NCBI GenBank assembly: GCA_900618425.1
Contig: UZAN01040134.1
Coordinates: 45,094-67,887 of the forward strand
Source of the DNA: Echinostoma caproni
Taxonomy: Eukaryota; Platyhelminthes; Trematoda; Plagiorchiida; Echinostomatidae
Reading direction: 5' to 3'
Length of the DNA: 22,794 nt
Shown here: one piece after another, positions 1-12,600 of the stretch
Layout of the letters: each line of letters starts with the position of its first letter
Position numbering within the stretch: the first letter of the stretch is position 1
Notes under the pieces: model-generated
Told to the model about the DNA's origin: nothing
Database searches by the model: none
What the model saw: only the letters and a program-made list of their open reading frames with translations
Program-made: the position numbers and the translations under genes

Positions 1-382
1 TACGAGATTGGGGTAGAGGAACAGTGGCATATTCGGTTGATTTCTGACTTCTTTCGTTGTCATGATGGTTCTTGAACCATGATTTATCTAACGTTCAACC
101 TGGATCCGGAAGAAGGTGAAATTTAGATGTCAATCTATTTAGTATATGTGAAGCACCATCAAAATGGCCATAAAATACGTAAACGTGGAGTAATAAATTG
201 CTAACCGTTATCACAACTAGTAGATAAAAACAACAAACTGGCGATAGTTACCCAGAAAGCATGGCCTCCTTAGTTTCATGTTAGTTCCTTGGAAATAGCT
301 CCGGTATCTACTTCTAACTGTAATTTACGGCTTATGATACGCATCGAAAATGGGTTTGAGTGATAATTTTGTGGAGTCATTC

Positions 383-409
383 CACACACACACACAAAAA
401 AAAAAAAAA
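383..409. repeat. CA dinucleotide repeat followed by poly-A
   Basis: About seven CA units running into a run of A bases. Confidence 0.9.
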
Positions 410-984
410 TATTACCACAGAATCTTCGAAGTAAATTCTTCTTCTCGATTTCACTCCTCAACACCCAGATGAAATATTTATGCTGTGGCTAATGTCGCAT
501 AAGAGGTATCCATGAGGAACTGATATTATAGACAAATATGTCAGTTACGCATACTCCAGGAGAAATAGGGAAATGAATAAAAAAAGTACTTCAGGGTAGG
601 TTGCAGTGCTTTTACAACGTTCACGGACTTCCATAAATAAGACGGGCTATTGGGAACAATTCAAAAACAGAGAGTACTGCAACACCTTCAATCCTTTAAC
701 ACATGTTCTCGCGTGATAGTGCCATTCCTCACAGCTCAGTTGTCAATGACCTCTAGTATGAGGTTGCTTGGGAATTATCCTCCTCACGTCCACACTTCAT
801 GTTCACCTACAACACGAACGTAGAAGTGCAGAGTTATGAGTCTTCTCTGGAACAGCTGGACCATCCAGGTTGACCACATTGGCTAGTTTCAATTTAGCAC
901 CACATGATACGGTGTCTCTCTGTCCACTCCATCGGGTACATTGATTTTCCATCCGAGAGCATTAAAGATCTCCTATTTTTTCTT

Positions 985-1164
985 TTCATTTTACTTCCTC
1001 TTATTGAATATGCAAAGATACAATTTTCAGGAAGGGGAAGGCGTTCAACCAAATGCTGCCATTCAACACACACACACACAATGGGGAAGTCANGGTGGTG
1101 GGATTCGAACACACATCCCCAGGGTGATAATTGGGTGACTTTACCACCGAGTCACCACCTCCTC
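985..1164 (-). repeat. tRNA-derived SINE, family B
   Basis: Minus strand: GGAGGTGGTGACTCGGTGG (A box region) from 1164, and TGTTCGAATCCCACCACC (B box) near 1094-1112. A short CA microsatellite follows, then a tail TTGTATCTTTGCATATTC. The tail sequence recurs at 2535-2582. One base (1093) is N. The head resembles family A, so the two may share a tRNA ancestor. Confidence 0.68.
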
Positions 1165-1690
1165 AGAAGGTGGAACAACGACAAAAGGACATTGATATAC
1201 GACTTACAAAATTATTTTGGAATAAGAACGATAACAACCATTGATGAAATACAATCCGAATTGAAATCAGAATATTGTTCAAAAGCGCGAATGATTCGTC
1301 AACCTATGTTACCCAAGTTCCACAAATGCCTATCAGAAGCGGCTACCTTTACAACAGATGAAACGCTATAACCGATCATAGGACCTTGAAAATTCACAGT
1401 CCTTTGTGCTAATTATATCGAATGCTTTGTGTCCAGCATCAAATGTGGTATAGTAGTTACAGTTAAACTTCCCGTAGACGTGTTGGACAACAAGTTTCAC
1501 TCTGGCATGCAAAAATTGTATACCGGCAAATCTGTCTGTGCGAATGAATATAATTGGCATGGTTTCTTCCCGATCGGTTCGAATTCAGCCCGTGGTCAGA
1601 AGGTAAGGGGGCTGAATAGTGGAACAGACAATTGGAAATTCGGGAACAGTAATGCTACCGCCACACCCTCCTCCTTCACGATCAACAACA

Positions 1691-1715
1691 TAATCATAAT
1701 CATCATCATCATCAT
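1691..1715. repeat. ATC/AATC microsatellite
   Basis: TAATCATAATC followed by several ATC units, just upstream of the exon 1 acceptor tract. Confidence 0.85.
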
Positions 1716-1831
1716 ATGTTATGCCGATGTGTCCACTGACTCATCCGTCGCTTGTTCATTTACTCTACTCTTCTTCCGCCTTCCTCAACTTTCTCCCAAC
1801 CACGCGTCATGCATGCATCACGGTACGACAG

Positions 1832-1970
1832 TCTTACCGGATCGAATTTGCTACAGGCGATGCTAAACTGCCCCACCTGGTCGGAATCTGCAGCTCGAGC
1901 GGTCGTTCGCCAGTTGCTTGAAGCGCTGGAACATGTGCATGCCGAAGGTGTGGTACATTTCGATATCCAT
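1832..1970 (+). CDS. unc-89: Exon 1 of unc-89-like gene: kinase helix D to catalytic loop
   Basis: The exon reads from the hinge/helix D (LTGSNLLQAML) through helix E (ESAARAVVRQLLEALEHVH) to the start of the catalytic loop, HFDIH. The Asp at 1962-1964 is the HRD-type Asp. The Lys normally two residues later is His (1968-1970). Start choice: the frame has a stop at 1737 and there is no AG dinucleotide from there until 1830-1831, which follows a long pyrimidine tract. The exon must therefore start at 1832 (one base completing a split codon) or at the next good AG (start 1857). I prefer 1832 because it keeps the helix D segment that aligns with GGELF of related kinases. The donor is GTGAGT at 1971, phase 0. 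The preceding N-lobe exon was not found. Confidence 0.8.
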
Positions 1971-4900
1971 GTGAGTTTCGTTGTCTTCCCTGACCACCGA
2001 CATTTCTATGTGTGTGTGCGCGCGCGTGTGTGTGTGTGTGTTTGGAGGAGCTAACGCTTACGGTTGCTATTGCCTTGTGGATTGGAGCCAACTCATTCCA
2101 AGCCTTGACTGAAACATTTCAGACGCTCGGCCCCCAATGTATCTAGCTTGTCAATTGACACTTGCATCAAGCAGCTGGTGGTCCACTCGGTAGGAACTCT
2201 AGTCGATCTTGTAGGGACTGCGGGAGGGCAGTATCTGGGACGAATTCATTGTCAAGAATTCCCCATCACACAAACGAATAACACGAACAATTTCTGATTC
2301 CTGTAGTTCAACTCATTATTTACTGACTTGTTTCGGTATTGTGCCGATAGTTCCGAGGAAAATCAATGATCTTTAGAATGAGGAAAAATAGAAAATCTTT
2401 AGTATCTATTAATAGATCAAGGCATTGTGATACCATCTAATTGCTTATTTGTTAAAAAGCTGACCTAATTTCGGTGAATGTTTACACTAGGCAAAAAATT
2501 CTTTATTTTCATTTTTTCATATTTCTTTTCTTACTTCCATCATTTACTGAATATACAAAGATACAATTTTCAGGAAGGTAGAAGCGGCCAATAAAAAGGC
2601 TACTATATTGAGGAAAAGTAATGAGAAACTAGACATCGACTTCAACCATTTCCCATTTCATGCGGTCATTTGTCCTTTTAGGCGGTAGGGTCATTTGGGG
2701 TGAATGACAGGACTGTCTTACTTGTTTCATATTTCTTGGGACCAGTTGTTACTTGGCATCGATGATAATAGAACGGCCAGCAAATCCGTCTGTCCTTATT
2801 TTGTGTAAAACTGTACAGAACCCAAATTTTTATAGCATTACACTATTCACCAGCCACCCTTGAAACAAACGATGTGAACTGTTTCGTTTGAACTGGTTAT
2901 TTATAGCCGGAAAACTTGATTTTCGCACGAAGTGTTGTCGCTGATAGCTGGGACAGTCAGACCGCCTACACGGACCTGTTCGCGGCACTCTCTCCACTCG
3001 TGACCGACGCAATGGGGTCGGGCTCCACGGACAGGCATAAGTTGAACGTGCTCAGTACATTGATCAAACTGGCCGGATTCTCCGCGGCTGAGCCACTAGT
3101 TTCTTCTCATGCTGCCGGATGTTTGCCTCCACATCGCTATAGGTGCGAGTACACTGCACCTGAAGTGCTGTTGGCCGCTGCCCAGGTTGAACGTGATCGT
3201 TCTGAGACAGGACCGTTGAGTGTAGGAACAGCCGCTGATATGTGGAGCGTTGGCGTCCTAACCTATCTTTTGTAAGTCAATGTCACTTCTTTGTGCACGT
3301 GTGTTACGCACTGGGTCTGAAAATATATCATTCACAGTATTTCTACTCATGAGTAGTATGAGATTTCATCTGAAAAGAACATCACAGTTGAGGTGTTGCG
3401 AGCAGTACTCAGAATACACCTACTGGAGCGTAACACTAATCTAAAAATCTCCACTTGTATCTCAGTGACCTTATTATTTAATCACAGTAACTATGTGACC
3501 GAGTTTTACTTTTTTTAAACCCAGTGCGTAATTTTTTAGATTAGGGTGATTTTTTGAATTTCATTTTCACACGTCTGAATCCAGACTGTGTGCCAAATAA
3601 ATCATGGTACAATAATCTTTATGAAAAAGAAAATCCTTCCGCGATTTGCATGTGGACTGAATATTACCAGGTTTTCCAGGCCAAGGCAGGTGAATTTCAA
3701 TAATCAATTCTAAATCGGAGTCTTCGACTAACCAAAGCCTGACCCGCAATGCAGCGGGGCGGTGTGCGAATACCATAATCCATTGGGAGCCGGTGTCCAG
3801 TTCATCGGATCATACGCCCTTTGGACGGGGCCCAACATCCACGGTGCCCAATACCCCTCGATGCCCAATCGAGACGGTGACCACTGCCACAGCCAGGAAA
3901 TTGTGTGCGTGGTTCATACATCTCCTCATGGTTGGTTTGGAATCAGGGCTTTTGGCCAAATCCCCTGGGTGAACTACCAGTGGTACACCAACCCGGTTAT
4001 TTCCCCAAATATCGGCTTTTCGTCCTCTCACTTTGGTGAGAAATACCTCCGCTACTAGAAGCCAGTGAGTAGGGCTTCCTAAGCAGAGGCCATTCGAGAC
4101 GCTCGGTCATATGGGAGCAGTTGGCGAGGTGCAAGGGAAGGGTGACCGCTCACAATCCCAAACACCCACCCCGACCATACTGAGACTTTTGGATGATAGC
4201 TCAGTGTTGCTCACTGGGTCACATTTCAAAATGATTGATGTTGACCAGTTCTGGAGTTGCTTGTTGCATTGACTTTTCAGTTTCATGTGAGTAGAAAAGG
4301 ACTTTGACTTTTATGATTAGACGAATTTTGGCATAGAAGAATAGTGGACGCGTTCTAGAGCTGTTCCAACTGTGATGAGCATCAACATCTGGTCGAATCG
4401 ATTACCTGCAAATGAGGATTGAACGCAAGTAGGCTACCCGTCTGAATACCATGATAGATCTGATATAACTGAAACCGACTCAGCCCAGTCACAAACCTGA
4501 GATAACCAGTTCAGCGGTCACCTTAAGGAGATGATTTTAAAGTTCACAAAGAATTTAATTATCGAATGGGGTGTAATGGTATTCACACAAAATAAAACGG
4601 AGTCTTAATTATTTAAGATGACCAAGACCAAACTGTTATTATTTGTGGGAAAATATGGGTGCAAGGTTTTCATGAAAAACTTGGAAACTGTTTCACTGCG
4701 AATCGCTTGTAGTTTAGAGATCTTAAGATTCACTTGGATAAAAGCCAAACGGACAGAAGAGTTTCGTTTGACCGTATGCAATGTCAAAGAGATAGTGGGA
4801 AGTATCTATGACTTGAAAGAATCTCATTCGGCGATTCAGTCAGCAAAGACTTGGGCTCCACGTGCAATTGAGACAACGAACGTGGAATTTTTTTTGGACT

Positions 4901-6626
4901 ACACTCCTAGGTGTGATGAACAACAGACGGGGGAAATCCCATTGTCACGAGGACGTGCTGTTCAGTGGTTGAAATCGCGAACCACATAAGGCCTCGATAG
5001 GTTAGGCGTGGTATTGAACCGGCCGACAGCAGAGCCACCAGTCGGGTGGCGGTGGCGGGGCTCGAACCTCGGACCATAGGGTTCAAAGCACGCCGGTGAC
5101 AGCGACTAAACCACTGCGCCATCACCACCCATGCTGATTTATCTACTCTGTTTGAAGCGATTTGCTCGTACGTGAGGAATACGTAAAGCATTTTGTGTAT
5201 TATAGCACCAATTTACGGCCTCCATGCCACTCGACCACTTTATTTGTGAGTGAATGTAATAATCAAAATAAGTACGGTGTATGGATCACAAATCATGTCT
5301 ATAACTGATGCACGAGGCGCACTAGCAATCGTAGGCTGTAATCTCCTGTCAAATAGATGCTGGAAAACGTGCACAGAAGTAGAGGTTCGTTTAGTGAAAA
5401 ACAATCAACGGGATTGAATAGTGTGCAAATAGTCGAACGGGTATCAACTAATCACCCTCGTTCTTGCTCTTCGAGTCACGCGGACTCTATTTGAACCGTA
5501 TAGCTATAAACTGATGGATACTTCTGCTCCATAGACCAGTGTCCGGAAACTGAAACACGTAGGCACTTTGGCTGGCGTCATCTGGAAGGGATGACTCACC
5601 ACAGTGAACCTCCAGTCTTCACACACTAAACAGCTATCTAAAGAACAAGATGATGGTGGTGACCTTTTATTTGATGGTACGTCAGAATCGCACACATCGC
5701 TCAGCTTTTCATTGAATCTGGGAAGCCTTTGTTCCACAGGTTTAGATTGCCAGGTCACAATCCTGGTGCATCGCGAATAACAGTCTGCCTACAGAATGAA
5801 GTAATGACTACCTATACACACCTAACCATTTAAACTAATGTTCTTTTTTACGTAACCTAGGAACGCGCCTGATAGCACACAGCTTTGCTGGTGATAGAAC
5901 TTTAAGGACCTCAAATGTTCTCTCATTTCCTTTTTCTTTTTTTGTCCACTAATCGACCAAAACGTGTTCACCGACAATATGTGAACCACCCTGTGACAGG
6001 TTAACCGGTTGGAATCCTTTCATGCACACGGCGACCGGTGAGATTCTACGTGAGAACATTCTCAATGCGGAATATTCAATGGATCTGGAGGAGTTCGCTA
6101 ACGTGTCTGACGAAGCCAAAGCATTCGTGCGTGCGCTGCTTCAAAAGGACCCACTGTGAGTTTTTGTTTTACAATACTGCATTCTCTCTTATCCATTCAG
6201 CTCCATTGAAAACGAGTTAGACGTATTTTTTCAGAATGTGGAATTGAACTCCGATGACGATTTGCGATGCAGCCGTCCCTCGAGACATTAATTCCGTTCA
6301 TGGAGTAAACAGAAAGTCGTTTGACGGAACAAAGTTGAGTGCAGGTTTGAGTCATTGTCATCTTACAGAGCGCTGTGAAGTCAAAAGAGAGCACAATGAA
6401 AACACGATCCGCTAAAAAAAACCCGCCACATGGGATATCAAGGAGTATAGAGCTGATAACAATCACAAACCCGGAATATACCAGCGACAAACATTGAATG
6501 AGAGGGCAGTTTAGCAAACAAGTTTATTTTCGGTGACTCATCAACTGGCTAGTACGTCATATTTTATATAACATCATAACATGTATGGAAAAGAGGAAAT
6601 AAGATTAATGATTATTCAACTGGGGG

Positions 6627-6674
<48 letters not shown>

Positions 6675-9600
6675 TCTGTCACAAAACCGAATATGGCTGA
6701 TTCTACAATCGAAACTTACGCTTGGTCCGTGTTACTTGTGTGATCTGGGGTGGGATTGGGAGGGAGAGGAGGAGGACGAGGATGGGAGGAGATGGAGGGT
6801 CATGGTAAGTTGAGTGACTTCACAAATTGTTTTTGGGCTTACAAGCGGGGCTTATGTAGACGAATTCCAACCGCCTCTGCAATGTTTAGGATCCGGTAGA
6901 GAGGCCGACAAGGTGGGAAACTGGCACCACACCAGTGTTCAGCCAGGCCGGATGATGTTCCCAAACTCGTGTAGATAGACGCCAGCTCGTGTGACCGCAG
7001 GAACACGTAAACAGGTACACACAAAATGAGACTGCAGAAACAGGAATCCTGTATTTGAGTTGTGAACAACACAATATCGGTCCGGATGTGAATATGACGC
7101 GTTAATTTGCCGCGTGAAAAGTATTCCCCAACTCAGTTCCTACTCTGTGGCTAACCAAACGCCACGATTGTATTCCCTTTGAATTGGCGAGAAATGTTTA
7201 CTGGCTTCTTCTCCACGCTTAAAAGTCTTTCTCTCGGACGGTTATTTCGTAAAACGTTGTCCACAAAACGTTCTGGATAACCGTTTTATAGGAAATCACA
7301 AACGTTGGCTGACGGCAGAGTGATCTCAATCAACGTTTTTATTATATGCCTTGGTGTGATGAAGAGCAGGTGGGGTAAACCCCATCGTCACGAAGACCTG
7401 GCCTTCAATCCTGGAAACCGGAAACCTAGCCCTCCGATACATCATATAAGGCCCCATTAGGTTAAGCGTGATATTGTGTAGGATAACAACTAGGATAACT
7501 AACTACGAGACACGGTGTTAGTTTCAGCTGATTTAAGAGGTTGGCTTTCTTCACTTTGGCCTAATTTTCCAGGAAAGTTGATGTACTACGCAGCTGCTGA
7601 ATGACGCCTATCTGAGTTTAAAGCATTCAAAAAGTGGCTGCAGCTTTTCGAGAACTGTCTCAAAGTTCTCGTTGACACGAAGAATGAAGATTCTGCATAT
7701 AAAGAGTATGTAAGCGCAGAAAATTGCACTCTCGGTACCTAAATCAAAATAATTGATGGTAATTAAAAACTTGATATTAAAAAACGTGTGAAGCTTAATT
7801 TTGACGCCATTTCTCTACTTGGCGAGAATGAGGAGACGTTCACACTACAGGAATTTGACTTCATTTTCATCAGCCTACATACTAGCACGAAGCAGCTTTC
7901 CTCAAACACTCGTGGACCTTCCTTGAAATCATATGATGGAATTACATTTGGTAGTCAACATGTTGATGCAAGTTAGAACCGATGATTTTTCCAACACAAT
8001 AACAGAGTATGGAAAATTAGTACTGATGCAATTTCCCCAGTTAGTAGATGGAAAAATGGACACAATCTTAGTTGATCAAAGAAACACAAAGGAACAATGA
8101 AAGTTACCGATCCGTCCATGCGCATTTCAAACATTGACAAAATGTTTGGCTATTCTGTTTTTGGCTACTTGTGAGTAGTCAAAATAAATCAACCACTTTG
8201 ATAGTGGCAGTAGTAACGGTTCATTTTGATTATTTCATATAATAGCATAAAAAAGGTGAATTATGAACCCTGCAGACAATCTTTTAAAAAAGATTTGCTG
8301 CATTACCGCATGCCGGCTTTCATGATGCATTATTTAAGATCAGTTAGCCTCTTTGATGGGCGGAATGCTTCGATTTGGTAAACATTCTAGTAGCAAATGG
8401 TTCTTGTTCAATTTTATTTTTTTTTTTAATTTCATCATATTTTAAAGTAATCGTCCGACCGCTCTCGAGTGTCTCGAAGATCCTTGGATTAATCAGTCCG
8501 ATTTCAACGCATCCAAAGAGAATATCGAATACCGATTGGGACGATTACCCAAATACTATGAACTTTATACCCAAGAAGTAAGTTTATTTTTGCGAAATAG
8601 TTTCATTACTTGTATCTTAATAGTATTGGTCTGACCAACTAAAATGAAAATTTCATGAAACAATATTGCTCCTCAAAGAGACCATTGTTTGCCTTCTAAA
8701 TAAAACAGCAATTAGACGTGATTCATCCTATTACCAATACTGACCAGTTAATCGTGATTTAATTTCAGATAGTTTTTTTTACGAAATCATCATCATATCA
8801 TCAATATCATCAATGTCGGAACCTTTGACAAAACAATCGTCTTCACAAGGTGTGTTTGTGTGTGTGTGCGTGCGTTTGTGGGTTTGTGTGTATATGTGTA
8901 TATGTGTGTAAGAGCAACTTATCAACCGGTACGCTTGCGATTTTGGCCCTTACGGGGTAATCTACTACCAGGACAGAGATGAGAAAATCAGAAAGAACTT
9001 ACACAATAATAAACAATTCACTGATTTGGAAATTGTGCACGCGCAAAACGAATGGATTTTTCAAATAGAAAAAACGTGGCTTTCGCCTTGTTCTTTCCAC
9101 TGGTTGAATATCCATCTCTTTCAGTTTATTTCCGACGCAACTTTACAGTATTTAAACAAATAACACCGAAATGTACGATAACAGCTACAGCTTCGCATTA
9201 ACTTCTGCTGCTTGCAAACAGGAAGGACTTCATACAATCCCAACGCTCATCAGCACTCCAGCGGAAGAACACACATCAGATCAACAAGACGCCGCTTCTG
9301 ACGTAACACCTGTGGGATTGGACTTGAACAAGAGTCTGAAAAACCGTATACAGTTACTTTCATCCAGTCCCCTTCACAAAGAGGATAGTATGAGTGATCT
9401 GTCGTCTCGGGCATCCTCCGTTCCCCAACTGATGGAAGCACTGGAGTCAGCTGAGTAAGTGTTTGAACTTTTACAATATTACTATCCATAGTATTTGTAC
9501 TACTATAACTACAGTGACTATGACTGTAAATAAATGGTGAACAGCAATCATTACGATCAACATTCTAAGCACGACTTCATGACCATCGTCATGAACCATC

Positions 9601-12600
9601 GTCAGCAACGACATATATGTATATTAGTTATTTTGTTTCTGAGTTTTAATCAACCATTTAGGGAGGGTTTTGATGATTTCTGCAGTGGTAAACATTGTTT
9701 GATAATTCCTTTAGATTACCATGACACATGATATCAACAGTGTACACTATTTGCATCATTCATGCTCTGATATCATAACGGTTCGCTGATATCATCAGCA
9801 AATGAGAAACAGAAGTATTTCACTCACAAGATGTTTCGTATTTGCCAGATGTTTCACACTAGTACGTGAGACGGTTTTCCAGTTATCCGATAACCAATCA
9901 GGCTGATTTGTGTTCCTTGATCCTCTGAGAAAACCACCTGTTGATTCTATCCCCATGCAGTTTGCCGAGCATGAGCAAACAAATGAGTAGGTAATCATAG
10001 AAAAGGTCGAAATAGGCAATGTGTCCCTGAGATCCATGGAAGTAATCGGTTGATCGGTAGAGTGGAGGCGGAGAACGAGCGGCCGGAAATGTGCGTGTGA
10101 TTGCTTGTTCCCTAATGGCGGCTGATTCATTCAATGATAACGGTGAGTAAGAAAGACTGGTACATGTGATTCCCTAACAAAGGGGATNNNNNNCAAAGGG
10201 AACTAATCACCCGGCGTTTGGAAAGAGCAATCATACGCACATTTCCGGCGGTGCGTTTACGCCTCCAGTTCGCCAATCAGCCGATTATTTCTATGAATCT
10301 CAAAGATAAATTGCCTATTTCTATCTTTTCTATGACTACCTACTCATTCTTTTGTTCATATTCAACAAGCTGCATGGGGGTCGGACAATCAGGCAGTTTT
10401 CCCGGAGGATCAGTGAACACAAACCGGCCTGTTTAACTACTGCGGACGGGGAAACCATCTCAAGTGCCATTGTGGAACATCTCACAAATACAACACACCA
10501 CATATTGAGTGAAGATGACTTCGAGGTGATCTATCGGATGCCTCACTATCCATCTAAGGCTGTTCGTCAATAATATTTAGCAACAGCTGTTTCATCCATC
10601 ACTTTGTTCCCAAAGGCCATTTGTTAGAGCACTTCAACTACCGGGAGTGAATTCTGTCCCAGGACGACAGTCGACGCTTTCCATGACCCCATAACTCTTT
10701 CGATTTCCCCCGTGACCCCAACAGGAGATGGTCAACCTTGACTTGGTTCCACCCCTCACGTGCCACACTCCTATTCCCATCCACCAAAAACAATCATTTT
10801 GTTTTTTTGTCAAACACACAATGAACTAGTGATACCTACCAATTCAATCGGCACAAACACATCAAATGTTATGCAAATGTGATATGCCTATTACCGATTC
10901 ATATAACTCTATTAGCCAGAAGAGGAAATTATCGAACATGAGCTTGTTTACGCTATTTCGTGGGGTTTGTCAGATGTTCCAATGGGAATGTTCAGTGAAA
11001 AGTTTTCACACTTTTTCAGACACCTAACCTGAGTTAACTCGATATATTCCCTGATGGCAAAAAGATTTTGGGAGGCAATTTGCCGTTCGTCCCAAAACAC
11101 TTTTCCGCATCTCTGACTGAGCGAATCTCGCCAATTTATTGCGATAATTTATGTCCGATATTGATGTGTGAGACGAAGGACAAGTTGTGAATGCTTTATT
11201 TTTTTTTGTTTGTTTGTTGTTGTTCTCTTGTCTGCGGGTAGTGCTGGTCCAGAATTAGGAAATCGGGATTTCGAGACCACCAGCAACGCATCAATCACCT
11301 CAGTGGATGACGCATCGGAAGAAATCAATCAGAAATTGTCCACAATCGTACGACAGGACACTCTGACCGAAGCTAGTCAGTTTGATGATGGAGTGGAAGA
11401 CGTGGCGGGAGAGATCGGACAAGGCGATCCGATGGAAACAGCAACTGATGGTATCACTGCCCCAAGTGGCACCTCGAAAACCCCAGGTCAGTACAGAGCC
11501 CTTCAATTTTGAAAAATGATATTTCACGTTAATGTTCACTGTGTTGTTACAAATGATGACCTTGCTTCATTTCTCCCCATAGCTCCATCCGCCGCTCCCG
11601 TGCTAGCCTGTCCTCTTCGAGATGCGTATTACAATATCCACGTTCGTGAAGCTCGATTTTCTTGTCAGTTGGCCGGTTTCGCCCACTTGCCGCCTGGTTT
11701 GCATGGACATCGTGAGGCGATTCAGGCTATTTATCCATCAGACACGTCCTCGACTTCTCTCAAACACGGAGGAAGTTCGGCCGCTGCGGTGGCTGCTTGG
11801 TATCTAGGCGGTTGTCTCTTAACTGACGGTCCGGGAGTGGAACTCGGTGCCGGACCGGGTGGTTGGCTGTGGTTGACTCTATCGGATTTGACCACTGAAC
11901 AGTCCGGCAGTGTTGTGGAGTGTGTCATTCGAAATCGGGCCGGTAAGGCCAGAACACAAGCCCGATTGTTACAAGCAGGTGAGTGCTGAATTTACTTGTG
12001 TTCAGCCAACCACTGTGACTGTTTGTTAGGAGTATCTCTTGTGAGTTGTAAGTTGCCAATTACTAACTCTCGTAAGTAGCCTGTTTTACTCAGTGAAACA
12101 TGGTTCACCTGCACGGTCAGCAAACCTTGTGTGCTAGCCATTCTATGGTTCATGTCCCCTGAAAGGATTCAAACTGCACATCGATCCGCAAAACAAGTGT
12201 GCAGTACTGGTAGTGTACCCTTCTCGGACTAGCTCCACTTCTGAAGCAGAGCTCTTCACTACTCCTGATTGGTTTCTCATAGCACAGAGTGAAGCGTGAT
12301 GCGAGAGCCGGAATGATACCACAGATGCACATGTCGCAGTTTAACCACTGTACACTATCCTAAGTGACTAAGTAAAGAAAGAGGCTAAAGTTACCCAGGT
12401 AGTTAGTACAGACACGCACAGACAAAATTAAAAATAATCTGACGAGTTAGCTGAAAAATGCAACGGGAAGCGCACAATTCGCGGCCTACATGTCCAATCT
12501 CCCACTGCTTTCAATTGACCTTGAAACGACCTTGAAATAATCGAAAGATATCACACCAGTAGCATACTAGAAGAGATCATGAGTGACGTGTCAGTGAAAC

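Larger units (their letters stand above)
1..1831 (+). other. Upstream intron (partial)
   Basis: No exon could be supported here. The kinase N-lobe (Gly-rich loop, VAIK Lys, helix C Glu) is not seen. A pyrimidine tract at about 1752-1800 serves the acceptor at 1831. The stretch holds a tRNA-derived SINE on the minus strand and microsatellites. An open stretch around 1429-1602 ending at GTAAGG has no similarity I recognise and leaves the wrong phase for exon 1. Confidence 0.6.
1971..2906 (+). other. Intron 1, phase 0, splits the catalytic loop
   Basis: GTGAGT to TTTATAG, 936 bp, interrupting the catalytic loop between IH and PEN. It contains a TG/CG repeat near the donor and a piece of SINE tail sequence at about 2535-2582. 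Nothing coding is seen. Confidence 0.8.
3272..5999 (+). other. Intron 2, phase 2
   Basis: GTAAGT to GTGACAG, 2.7 kb. It holds a GC-rich unclassified block (about 3720-4200) and a SINE family A copy (4900-5130). Open frames inside it have no recognisable domain; one (4618-4989) runs into the SINE. Confidence 0.8.
6156..8447 (+). other. Intron 3, phase 2
   Basis: GTGAGT to TTTAAAG, 2.3 kb. It contains a GTT microsatellite, a purine-rich tract, a Penelope-like endonuclease fossil on the minus strand and a truncated SINE A copy. The remaining sequence (about 7500-8400) is AT-rich and shows nothing I recognise. Confidence 0.8.
9455..11241 (+). other. Intron 5, phase 2
   Basis: GTAAGT to GGGTAG, 1.8 kb. 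It is dominated by two inverted Penelope-like endonuclease fragments with a six-N gap between them. The part after 10600 may be the 3' trailer of the second fragment; no gene is seen in it. Confidence 0.7.

Noticed and set aside
823..880. Short kinase-like peptide ending LEQLDHP, a possible helix C exon
   Set aside because: It is too short, the following GTTGAC is a poor donor, and no partner exon with the hinge follows in phase; probably chance.
1429..1602. Possible exon ending at GTAAGG before the kinase
   Set aside because: It would leave phase 0, whereas exon 1 (start 1832) needs two bases, and the peptide has no kinase N-lobe motif.
4618..4989. 123-residue open frame as a gene
   Set aside because: Its second part lies inside SINE A on the opposite strand, there is no recognised domain, and it sits in an intron of a well-supported gene.
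5051..5130. Functional tRNA gene
   Set aside because: A and B boxes are present but the cloverleaf is imperfect and the same sequence recurs at 18067-18148 with a shared non-tRNA body, so it is a SINE head.
9790..9800. CTGATGA on the minus strand near a Penelope fragment
   Set aside because: It is part of a short ATATCA palindrome with no GAAA and no paired stem II, so not a hammerhead.
12434..12462. Hammerhead-like CTGACGA followed by GAAA
   Set aside because: Stem II would have only one or two pairs and no stem III or cleavage site follows.
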